Positions 22,640 to 32,645 of a stretch of DNA of 64,000 bases are shown here, in pieces; the stretch's first letter is position 1; every line of letters starts with the position of its first letter. Made by a program: the position numbers and the translations under genes. The stretch is from Limnephilus marmoratus (taxonomy: Eukaryota; Arthropoda; Insecta; Trichoptera; Limnephilidae), in the NCBI GenBank assembly GCA_917880885.1, contig OU862919.1, forward strand, positions 55,589,058 to 55,653,057, given 5' to 3'. The notes under the pieces were generated by a model. The model saw only the letters and a list, made by a program, of their open reading frames with translations, made no database searches and was not told where the DNA came from.

Positions 22640-23207
22640 TGGATATGCGCCATAAATATATTTGGGCATTAATTTCTTTAAATTAATAATTTATGCTATA
22701 AGACCATAAGGGCGCCATCTATGGTTTTTGTATTGTATTGAATTTAACCTATGTGACTTGAGATGCAGTGTATTCATGCATTTCCTTACCTCTGTGAGGC
22801 AGGCAATTGCTTCTGACGGGAGTGTCAGTGAAAGGCCAACAGATGTCACTGGTCAGTCATTATCCAGTGGTTCACCCAGTGAGTGAATTATTGTTGTACC
22901 TAAGATTGGATTTTGGCACGCATTATTAATATGCAAATTTTTCATTGTTGAAACTTCCTTGCTGTGCGAAACATCTGTTAAGATTATGCAATATCGCCTT
23001 GACATTTTTATTGAAAAGAAGTGTCTTTTTGTGTGGACATCGTGGCTGAGCTGCATTCTCTGAGTGAGTATTTGTTTGTTTTCACTTTGGTTTTTGGAAT
23101 TGCTGGGTCAACTGTTTTTTGTGTCACATAGGGAAGAATTCAATTTTCGTTAATTTTACATAGGGTATTCATTCCCTCGTGTCAGGGGCTATTTACACGC
23201 CCCTACA
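22640..23207 (+). repeat. BEL-2 5' LTR
   Basis: 568 bp, starts TGGATATGCG, ends CCCCTACA. A 67-codon minus-strand frame is present in both LTR copies and is not a gene. A primer site with TGGTCCTTCGTAGCC starts 7 nt further on, at 23215. Confidence 0.93.
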
Positions 23208-23214
23208 TATTTAA

Positions 23215-23229
23215 TGGTCCTTCGTAGCC
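23215..23229 (+). promoter_or_regulatory. BEL-2 primer binding site
   Basis: TGGTCCTTCGTAGCC, 7 nt inside the 5' LTR end. It has the same first seven bases as the sites of BEL-1 and BEL-3. Confidence 0.65.
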
Positions 23230-23374
23230 TGGATTATTCATTCAATTCGAGATTATAGCTGATATTACATGGATGTTCGAATTTACGTATTTTTTTTGGT
23301 AAATTTGAAGTACCTCTCATTTTTTGAAAACTATAGCTGGTCTTGTTTTTTGCTTTTGGATGACATATTTGGAT

Positions 23375-23510
23375 GTTCGCAGAATTATCGTAATTTTGGA
23401 TAATTATTCGCAACATTATTATTATTAATTAATTGTTAATATTGTTCGCAGAATTGTCGTAATTTTGGATAATTATTCGCAACATTATTATTAATTAATT
23501 ATTAACATTG
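23375..23510 (+). repeat. Tandem repeat in the BEL-2 leader
   Basis: Two copies of a unit of about 67-69 bp, starting GTTCGCAGAATT at 23375 and 23444, lie just ahead of the Gag start at 23558. They are nearly identical. This is the place where a packaging signal would be expected, but no function can be read from the sequence. Confidence 0.8.
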
Positions 23511-23557
23511 TAACATTATTGTAAAATTTTGTGGTAATCTTTTCCCATATATAAAAA

Positions 23558-25762
23558 ATGCCAAGAATTACGGAGGAGGGTTTTGATGAGGCTCAAGACA
23601 GATCGCTTATTCTTTTAACCGCAAAAAAGGAAAATCTTTTTTTTCGTATGAACGATCTGTATAATGCAACAAATAATATATCTAATTTTGAGTCAAGAAA
23701 TAACGAAGTGTTTATGGCTCAGTCAGAGATGATTGATCAAATGCGAAGTCAATTTGAAAATATTATAGATAGCATCAATGATCGTCAGTTAACTTTAAAT
23801 CCAGAATTTAAACCAGATTTTCAAGCTTTAAATGCTTTTGATGATCTTTTTTTGAAGGTCAAACGAACTAGATCGAATATGAAAACTTCTGTAAGAGAAT
23901 CACTGACGTCACAAAATAAGTCGCGGGAGCCGTGTATGATTAATCTTCCTGCAATAGATCTTCCAACCTTCGATGGTAAGAATGAAAGCTGGTCGAAATT
24001 TTTTGAGTCATTTAAAGCCAATATCCATAATAATAGACAGCTAACTGACTCACAGCGTGTGCAGTACTTAGTCGGAAAACTCACACACGGGGCTTTGAAC
24101 ATAACCGCAGGCATTGTGCCTTCGGGTGATACATATCAGATCATTTGGGAGAGTTTAGTTAAAAAATATCAAGATAAACGTACACTAGGAACACATTATT
24201 TAAATAATATTCTCGATGCGAAAAACTGCACGAATACATCTGCCAGTCTCAATTCTTTCATTGAAAGATATTCTTCGTCAGTGTCGGCATTAAAGCAGTT
24301 AGGTATTGAAGATTTAACTGATTTTATTTTGTTTCACTGCGCGGTAAGAAAAATTGATTCACAGACGGCTCAGAACTTTGAGCTGACAGTTCGTAATAAA
24401 GAAATTCCTTCTTATAATGAGTTAGTTTCGTTTGTACAAGATCAAGTAAAGATTTTAGAACGAACGAGTAACTCGCATGGTGTCATAAATAAAACGCATC
24501 CCATTTCGTCCTCCCGATCAAATAATACTAAATCGTTCGTCGCGAGTAATGCGAATATTCCGCGCTTCCCAGCTCCGCCGAAAGGATGTATTCTGTGTAA
24601 CAAAACTGATCATTTAGTCAACGTTTGCTCAAAGTTTAAATGTATGAGTTCCCCACAGGCTCGATTTGAATTTATAAAATCGAAAAATGCCTGTGTAAAT
24701 TGCCTTAGTGGTTCACATACAATCAAGTCATGCAAATCGGGGTTAGTTTGTGATTTGTGCAATAAACGTCATCATACATTCTTACATTTCGGCAGTGTGA
24801 ATAATATGAAAACCAATACTCATGTACATACGTCGCAAGTACCTACCAGTGAAGAACCGTCAGTCCCCCCTCCAGTGTCATCCAGCATCAATGGAACTGG
24901 CATTGGTGATAAGCAAGTGGAGGGGACTGCAAATGTCAATCCTTCGTGTTCGCTTTGTGCCAAAGTAACACCGAACTCTTCTATTTTACTGTCGACCGCA
25001 CAAGTATACGCGAAGCTTAAAAACGGAAATAAAGTTATTGTTCGGTGCCTAATTGATAATGGCTCTCAAAATAATTTGATTACGGTCGATTGTTGTAAGA
25101 CGCTGAATTTACCAATAATTCCTTTGAGTAATTCGTTTGTCAAAGGAATTGGATCAACGTCTCGACCAATTTTCGGTTACGTGTATTTGGATATTGAGTC
25201 TCGCGTATACCCAGAGAATAAATATAATATACATGCGCTTGTCGTTGACAGTATCACCGACCAATTACCTAATCACTATATAGCCAAGGGTGACATGAGG
25301 TACTTAGAGGGCATACCTCTTGCAGACTTAACGTGGAATATTCCTGGATGCGTGGATGTCGTCATCGGTGCGCAACTGTTCCCATATATTTATTTAGGGA
25401 ACAGGGTTGAATCGGGTACTAGTGCACCCCCCGCGTTATCGACCGCTTTCGGTTTCGTGTTGATGGGTGATTACCCCAATAATGTGCTCAACACAAACAC
25501 ATCATTTTCGGCACTCGCACTGAATGATTTAGTGCAAAAATTTTGGCTGTTAGAAGAGATACCTAATATGAAATTTCTAAGTCCGGAGGAGACAGAATGT
25601 GAGAATCTCTTTACTTCATCAATTTCTCGCACTGATGATGGTAGATATTCTGTTGCTTTACCTTTCTGTAAAGATCCAAGACAATTGGGTAATTCTCGTA
25701 CTCCAGCCCAACGCCGATTTTTGGCATTGGAGCGAAAATTTAAACATTCCCCTGCTTTGTAG
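23558..25762 (+). CDS. gag: BEL-2 Gag and protease, ending at an in-frame TAG
   Basis: 734 residues. A DUF1759-type Gag core starts near IDLPTFDGKNESW. Three zinc-knuckle-like clusters follow (CILCNKTDHLVNVC, CVNCLSGSHTIKSC, CDLCNKRHHTFLH). The protease has LIDNGSQ (25055-25063 code for D-N-G) where retropepsins normally have D-S/T-G. The frame stops at TAG 25760-25762, in the linker before RT. The downstream RT is in the same frame, so this is a single-codon break or a readthrough site. Confidence 0.85.
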   Translation: MPRITEEGFDEAQDRSLILLTAKKENLFFRMNDLYNATNNISNFESRNNEVFMAQSEMIDQMRSQFENIIDSINDRQLTLNPEFKPDFQALNAFDDLFLKVKRTRSNMKTSVRESLTSQNKSREPCMINLPAIDLPTFDGKNESWSKFFESFKANIHNNRQLTDSQRVQYLVGKLTHGALNITAGIVPSGDTYQIIWESLVKKYQDKRTLGTHYLNNILDAKNCTNTSASLNSFIERYSSSVSALKQLGIEDLTDFILFHCAVRKIDSQTAQNFELTVRNKEIPSYNELVSFVQDQVKILERTSNSHGVINKTHPISSSRSNNTKSFVASNANIPRFPAPPKGCILCNKTDHLVNVCSKFKCMSSPQARFEFIKSKNACVNCLSGSHTIKSCKSGLVCDLCNKRHHTFLHFGSVNNMKTNTHVHTSQVPTSEEPSVPPPVSSSINGTGIGDKQVEGTANVNPSCSLCAKVTPNSSILLSTAQVYAKLKNGNKVIVRCLIDNGSQNNLITVDCCKTLNLPIIPLSNSFVKGIGSTSRPIFGYVYLDIESRVYPENKYNIHALVVDSITDQLPNHYIAKGDMRYLEGIPLADLTWNIPGCVDVVIGAQLFPYIYLGNRVESGTSAPPALSTAFGFVLMGDYPNNVLNTNTSFSALALNDLVQKFWLLEEIPNMKFLSPEETECENLFTSSISRTDDGRYSVALPFCKDPRQLGNSRTPAQRRFLALERKFKHSPAL

Positions 25763-28700
25763 GAGAATTATAACAAGGTTATCAGTGAATATATTGAAAA
25801 TAATTACCTATCAGGAGTCTCAGAGTCTGATATCACAGAAGATGGATATTACATCCCACATCATGCTGTCACTCGTCCAGACAAACCAATGCCTCGTATT
25901 GTGCTCGATGCTAGTGCTAAAACACACACAGGGCTGTCACTGAATGACATTATTCATACTGGTCCCAATTTGCAAGCCGATTTGTTTCTGCTTTTGCTTG
26001 ACTTTCGTCTTTTTCCCATCGCTATGACTGCGGATATAAAGCAAATGTATTTACAGATTGAAGTTCCTAGCAAGCATTGCAGATACCTGAGGATCTTATT
26101 TCGATTCTCAAATAATGGTCTCATACGAACTTTTCAGTTCAATCGAGTTCCTTTCGGCTTGACGGCAAGTCCATACTTAGCAATGCGGACGGTTCGCCAG
26201 TTGGCCCAGGATATGAGACCACATTACCCGGACGCTGCCAAAGTGGCAGAGTCCAAGCTGTATATGGACGACCTGGTCTATTCTATTGCAGATGAGCCCA
26301 GCGCCATACGTCTTTCTCGAGAATTAATCTCGTTGTTTAAGTCCGGTGCCTTTGATTTAGTAAAATGGACTAGTAATTCTCAAGTTGTACTTGAGAACCT
26401 CCCGGATTCTCACCGCAGCACAGTGGACTTCACTGTTGGTTCTAACAATACCTCTAAGGTGTTGGGCCTTTCGTGGGAACCAGCTGATGACAGCTTCTTC
26501 TTTACGACATCTTATGTTCAGGAGAAGTGCACAAAGCGGAGCATACTCTCCATAGTCGCCCGCTTATTTGATGTCCTCGGCTTGGTCGCCCCTGTCATTC
26601 TGTACGCTAAATTACTTATCAAAGAGCTATGGCTGTGCAACATTGGTTGGGATGATACACCCCCTGATAGCGTTATTCGTCGGTTTTCGGCGCTTACACA
26701 GGAATTTCCTCTAATTTCAATGATAAAAATCCCTCGCCATGTTGGTGTCCTGAAAGACAGTACGGTGCTCGTTGTTGCTTTCTGCGATGCAAGCATGAAT
26801 GGTTACGGCTGTGTGATTTATTTGCACACCACTGATCTGTTTGGAAAAATTACAGTGAGATTGTTGTGCGCAAAATCAAAGGTTTCTCCCACCAAAGTGA
26901 CGACCCTCGCTCGTTTGGAGCTCTGTGCCGCAGTATTGATGTCCAAATTAATACGGACGGTTCAAGATAATTATTCTGAGCGTCTTCCTATTGCAGGAAC
27001 ATATGCGTTTTCCGATTCTACCGTTGCGCTCTCTTGGATACATTCTTCACCGCATCGCTGGTCGGTGTTTGTTAGTAATCGCGTAGCTCAGTGCCAAGAA
27101 AATTTGTCTCCAGAGAACTTTTACCATGTTGCTGGTAGTGAAAACCCGAGCGACTGCCTTTCTCGTGGCATGCTTCCTTCCCAACTCGTTTCACATGATT
27201 TATGGTGGAACGGCTCATCATGGATTCACAGCCCACCTTTGGAATGGCCATTAAAACCGTTTCACCCTACCAATACTGGTGAAATGCCTGAACACAAGGC
27301 TAATGTGCTCATTGCAACATTTCAGGGTGAAAAATCGGTCCTGAGTGAACTGGCTCAGCGTATATCCACTTGGGATAAACTACTAAGGATTGTTGTTTAT
27401 GTCCTCCGATTCATAAAAAAGATATCACTTTCCTCTGGAACGGTCAATAATCTTATGACTGCTGAAAAGGCTGTGATTCGTGCTGTGCAGAGTATTCATT
27501 TTGCAGGAGATATTGCTGCACTCCAGAAAGGCAAATTTCATTCCTAAAGACTTCAGAGTTTATCTCTATTTCTTGATGGAGATAATCTGTTACGTATTGG
27601 GGGGCGGCTTTCTAAATCGGATTTACCTTTTGAGGTTAAACATCCGGTTTTACTTCCCAAACATGACTGTGTTGTCGATCTGATCATCGCTCACTTTCAT
27701 GTCGTGAACTGTCATACAGGCCCAGAACTTTTTATGTCTATCTTACGTCAACGCTATTGGATATTAGATGCTAGGACTGTTATTAGGGCGATGGTGCGGA
27801 AATGCAATTGTTGCTTCCGCTTAAATCCATCGCATCCTACACCGAAGATGGCAGATTTACCGTCATATCGTGTTGCAGAAGCAAAGGCCTTCGTACATAC
27901 CGGTGTAGATTACGCAGGTCCCCTCCGTATTACGCTGACTCGTCGGAGAGGACAACATTCTCAAAAGGCATATATTTGTCTATTCGTATGCCTTGTGACC
28001 AAGGCTATTCATATTGAGTTGGTCTCTGACTTAACTTCAAATGCTTTCCTGGCTGCTTTCAGCCGTTTTATTTCTCGGCGTGGCCCGGTAACATGCTTGT
28101 ATTCAGATAATGGTACTAATTTTGTGGGTGCGAAGGCACAATTAGATGACCTCTACAAGTTTTTGGTTGAATCTGAATATGAGCCCTCATTAAAGCGCGA
28201 ACTCGCTAAGCGTCGTATAGAGTGGAAAATGATTCCACCACGCGCGCCTCATTTTGGGGGTATGTGGGAGTCGAACATAAAGAGCATGAAGACACACTTG
28301 TACCGTGTGATTGGAACTCAGCTTCTCACCTATGAGGAGTTACAGACTGTGCTAGTTCAAATTGAGTGCATAATGAATTCGCATCCACTTACAGTTATGT
28401 CTTCTGACCCTTATCCAGAAGTCCTTACGCCTGCGCATTTTTTAATGTCGACACCATTGCAGTACTTGCCTGCTTCTGTCCTGGCAGACGGTAAAATCAA
28501 TTTGACTCAGCGTAAGCAATTATTAGACAGCATGGTTCAGTCCTTCTGGAAGAAGTGGCGTTCAGAGTATCTGCACACCTTGCAAGTCAGGCAGAAGTGG
28601 ACTACTTCTGATCATCCGATTGATATCGGAACTGTCGTACTAGTGGGACAAGAAGATTCCCCTCCGTTAAATTGGCCTTTAGGCGTGATAACTGAAATCC

Positions 28701-28801
28701 ATCCCGGAATGGATAAAATTGTTCGCGTTGCGACGGTAAAGACAAGATTTGGTTCTTTTAAACGTCCGGTTGTCAAATTATATCCCATTCCAACGCAATA
28801 A
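25763..28801 (+). pseudogene. pol: BEL-2 RT, RNase H and integrase, split by an in-frame TAA
   Basis: RT: LDASAKTHTGLSLN, TADIKQMYLQI, YMDD at 26261-26272. RNase H: FCDAS, LELCAAV, FSDSTVALSWI and the NPSDCLSRG end, all acidic residues present. The frame ends at TAA 27545-27547 and resumes in the same frame. Integrase: HH/CC zinc domain (about 27690-27830), then GVDYAG, YSDNGTNF and FGGMWES for the D, D, E triad, and the BEL C-terminal block GVITEIHPG. With the stop at 25760-25762 there are two single-codon breaks and no frame shift over 5.2 kb. Confidence 0.88.
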
Positions 28802-29104
28802 TTTTATATTTTATCTATTTTTGTTTATTTTCATTTATTTATTTTTTGTTTTTAGTCATTGTTTCAATGATCTCTGACCCAGACATGGCATTACTTAATA
28901 TCCGTTATCTTGGTCAATTGAACTTTATTACATTGTATTTTTAGTTATTTTTCTTTATTTTGTGAGATTCTGCGAATTTCCAATGCGTGTCATTCCTGAA
29001 TATTACCGGTGAATAGTCACTTTATTTCTATTTCATTTCTTGTTTCATTTGTATTTTTATACTCTTTCTTTTGTAAGCTCTACGAACTTCCAAGGCGGGG
29101 AATA

Positions 29105-29672
29105 TGGATATGCGCCATAAATATATTTGGGCATTAATTTCTTTAAATTAATAATTTATGCTATAAGACCATAAGGGCGCCATCTATGGTTTTTGTATTG
29201 TATTGAATTTAACCTATGTGACTTGAGATGCAGTGTATTCATGCATTTCCTTACCTCTGTGAGGCAGGCAATTGCTTCTGACGGGAGTGTCAGTGAAAGG
29301 CCAACAGATGTCACTGGTCAGTCATTATCCAGTGGTTCACCCAGTGAGTGAATTATTGTTGTACCTAAGATTGGATTTTGGCACGCATTATTAATATGCA
29401 AATTTTTCATTGTTGAAACTTCCTTGCTGTGCGAAACATCTGTTAAGATTATGCAATATCGCCTTGACATTTTTATTGAAAAGAAGTGTCTTTTTGTGTG
29501 GACATCGTGGCTGAGCTGCATTCTCTGAGTGAGTATTTGTTTGTTTTCACTTTGGTTTTTGGAATTGCTGGGTCAACTGTTTTTTGTGTCACATAGGGAA
29601 GAATTCAATTTTCGTTAATTTTACATAGGGTATTCATTCCCTCGTGTCAGGGGCTATTTACACGCCTCTACA
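29105..29672 (+). repeat. BEL-2 3' LTR
   Basis: 568 bp, one base different from the 5' LTR. It is preceded by the purine-rich block GGCGGGGAATA (about 29094-29104), the likely plus-strand primer. Confidence 0.93.
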
Positions 29673-29677
29673 AGCAC

Positions 29678-32119
29678 CATTAACTCTCCTACCAGAGTAA
29701 CCAAAGATTCAGAATCATTTATAGATCACTTTATGGTTAAATCAAAGAGTCAAATATGTAGTGCTGTATACGAATCCACAATCACAGATCACTACACTAC
29801 TATGATAGGCCTGACTTCGCCAACTAGAAACTCAACTTTCCAAAATAACACTGCAAAAAAAATAATTGATTACGTCAATCTAAATCATTGTTTAGAAAAA
29901 CAAACTTGGGAACATCTTACAAAATTTAACTCGGCAGAAGAGGCCTGGAATTTCTTCATAACACATCTACAAATTCTCATTACCCAAAATACCAAAACGA
30001 TATACATACCTATCTCACACCGCAAAGTAAGACTTAAAAAATGGATTACCCAAAGCATAATAAATAGTATTAAAAAAAGGGACAAACTACACAAACAAAT
30101 TAAACTGAACCCTTATGATACTCCTCTTTATTTCTTCTACAAAAGGTACAGAAATATTTGTTCTCTAATAATACGAAAAGCAAAAGAATTATATTATCGA
30201 AACAAACTTATAGCAGCAAACTATTACCCTAAAACCGTATGGTCAATTTTGAGGGAAAGTACGCATTCACAGAAGAACAAAGAGGATATAATAAAAAAAT
30301 TACTTATTGATAATGAAGAAATCCAATTCCATGACAATCCTACACTTATCCTCAATTACATTAACAAGCACTACACTAATATAGGAGCTAACCTAGCTGA
30401 AAACATCAAAAAATCACAGCCTCTCCAAGATATTCAGGAATCTCAAAACACTGCCACTAACAACAGCAATGAAAATAGCAACAGATACTTCAAATTACAA
30501 AATATTTCACTAGAAGACACCTATAAAATAATTCAATCACTAAAGAATAACACAACTACGGGACCCGATGGTGTGGATTCCAAAACAATCTTAATAGTAA
30601 GCCAACAACTACTCCAACCACTCACATACTTAATTAATCTTAGTCTAAAAGAAGGAATTTTTCCTAGCTTACTAAAAAAAGGTCTTGTCATTCCAATTTT
30701 TAAATCAGGACAAAAAAATAACATAAACAACTACAGACCCATTACGCTACTAAATACCTTTTCGAAAATTCTGGAAAAAACTATTAAGAAACAGCTTCAA
30801 CACTATCTGGAAACCAAACAATTACTATCGATGAACCAACATGGATTCAGGAAAAACAGAAGCACAGAACATGCAATAGCTACTGTAACGGACTTCATTA
30901 CACGTAATCTTGATGCTAAAAAAAAGTTATTTCAATTTATTTAGACCTATGTAAAGCCTTCGACACAATCTCACACGAAAAACTTTTCAATAAGTTGAAA
31001 AACATTGGTATTAACGGAGTAGAATTCGACTTATTGAAAAGTTTTTCGTGTGAGATTGTGTCGAAGGCTTTACATAGGTCTAAATAAATTGAAATAACTT
31101 TTTTTTAGCATCAAGATTACGTGTAATGAAGTCCGTTACAGTAGCTATTGCATGTTCTGTGCTTCTGTTTTTCCTTGGTATTAAACATTGGTATTAACGG
31201 AGTAGAATTCGACTTAATCAAAAGCTTCATGTCTGACCGAACTCAACAAGTTAAAATTGATAACAAGATAAGTGAACCACTTTTAATTACGTACGGAGTC
31301 CCACAGGGGAGTGTACTTGGCCCTTTATTATTCCTTATCTACATAAACGATCTGTGTGAAATTGCAATTGAAGGTAAAATCGTGACCTTCGCTGACGATA
31401 CAGTTCTTCTCTGTCAAGCAGCCACATGGAAAGATGTCTTCATAATAGCTGAAAAAAGTTTGTCAATTGTCAAAAAATGGCTAAACAGTAATACTCTTAC
31501 CGTTAATACAATTAAAACAAAATACATCACACATAGTATTACACAAAGAAGTCAACCTCCATCAAACATAGACCTGTTTCTGCATGACTGTGAACAAACT
31601 TCATCCAACTGTCAATGCGAGCATATAGAAAGGGTCAAACAAACAAAATACCTAGGGGTTATTATTGATACACACTTACGCTGGACTGACCACATAACTT
31701 TCATCACAAATAAACTGAAAGGAGTCATGTACCTCATAAAATCGATTAAAAACATTTTCCCACTGACAATACTCAGATGCATATACTTTGCCCTTTGTCA
31801 ATCCATTGCCACATATGGAATACTGGCTTGGGGAAGTGCTACAAATATAGCACTTGACCCAATTCAAAAGATACAAAAAGCGATAATTAAACAAATCCTG
31901 CAAGTGCCTTTCTACACACATTCAAGCGAAATATACAAAACATTAAAAGTCATGCCAATAAAACAACTTTATGCCAAATCTGCTCTGCTATACTTCCTCC
32001 AAAACAAACTCCATATTCCAATCCAACCAAAAACAATAATAAAAACCCGGTCCTTAACAAATATAACCCTGAACATACCCATAACACTCACCACTCACGG
32101 ACAAAGACATTTTCAGTAT

Positions 32120-32121
<2 letters not shown>
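29678..32121 (+). pseudogene. LINE-1 ORF2, end of endonuclease and reverse transcriptase
   Basis: The frame 29733-30944 holds the end of the endonuclease (TITDHYTTM), a linker, and the first RT blocks (TTGPDGVDS, IFKSGQKNNINNYRPI, NQHGFRKNRSTEHA). It breaks in an A8 run near 30920-30927, ahead of the AFDT block. A 146-bp inverted duplication follows (30850-31174). The frame near 31184-32121 continues with YGVPQGSVLGP, FADDT (catalytic) and the thumb region up to HFQYY. There it runs into a TAA microsatellite and the R4/Dong-type element. RT type is CR1/Jockey-like. Confidence 0.85.
30850..31174. repeat. Perfect 146-bp inverted duplication inside the LINE-1 RT
   Basis: Arms 30850-30995 and 31029-31174 are exact reverse complements by eye, with a 33-bp loop. 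The loop sequence (from acattggtattaacgg) is then repeated directly after the right arm at about 31184, where the normal coding order resumes. The structure destroys the RT frame. Confidence 0.9.

Positions 32122-32150
<29 letters not shown>
32121..32150 (+). repeat. (TAA)n microsatellite at the R4/Dong 5' junction
   Basis: About ten TAA units directly upstream of the R4/Dong-type LINE. Dong of Bombyx mori is known to be inserted in TAA repeats. The LINE-1 sequence resumes at about 36836 with ATAATGC, matching the ATAAT to the left of the microsatellite, so a short target duplication is plausible. Confidence 0.75.
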
Positions 32151-32154
<4 letters not shown>

Positions 32155-32645
32155 CGCAACAACTTAGCAACGCAAGCGTTGACGTTTGCTTGTATTTTAG
32201 CTCTCTGATTTTTTTATTGTATCAGATAGAAAAGAATTAGCTTTGATCCCAAAACATATAAATATTTGAAAATAAGTATATTAGATAACGTAATAAATAA
32301 ACTGCCAGTGGACCGTAGGATATTTAGGTAAATAAATACAAAATAAATTTTTCCTTTTGTGAGGACTTCAGTAACCAAGGTAAACAACTATATTTTGAGA
32401 TTACGTTGAAATATATTTTGTAGGTAAATTTAATTATATATTTTATTTTGATAACATTATTCTACAATATAATATATATTATAGATTTGTAGTATTGAAG
32501 GGTAGTTTACATTAAAATATTTAATTTGGAGATATTGAAAACTATTTGTTGACACTAGGTAACGACGACAGTTGCTTGGTTACTGGAATGTAGGAATTAA
32601 TAATAATTAATAAATCATTTCCAAGTTGTTTTGAAAGGTGACACA

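Larger units (their letters stand above)
22640..29672 (+). mobile_element. BEL-2: BEL/Pao LTR retrotransposon inserted in LINE-1
   Basis: 568-bp LTRs lie at 22640-23207 and 29105-29672 (TG...CA), different at one base by eye (CCCCTACA versus CCTCTACA ends). A 5-bp target duplication AGCAC lies at 22635-22639 and 29673-29677. One plus-strand frame of about 1750 codons (23558-28801) carries the whole BEL/Pao set but is cut by two in-frame stops. The flanking LINE-1 endonuclease reads on across the insertion. Confidence 0.95.

Noticed and set aside
22853..23056. 67-codon frame seen twice (also at 29318-29521)
   Set aside because: It is doubled because it lies in both LTRs of BEL-2; no coding signal beyond that.
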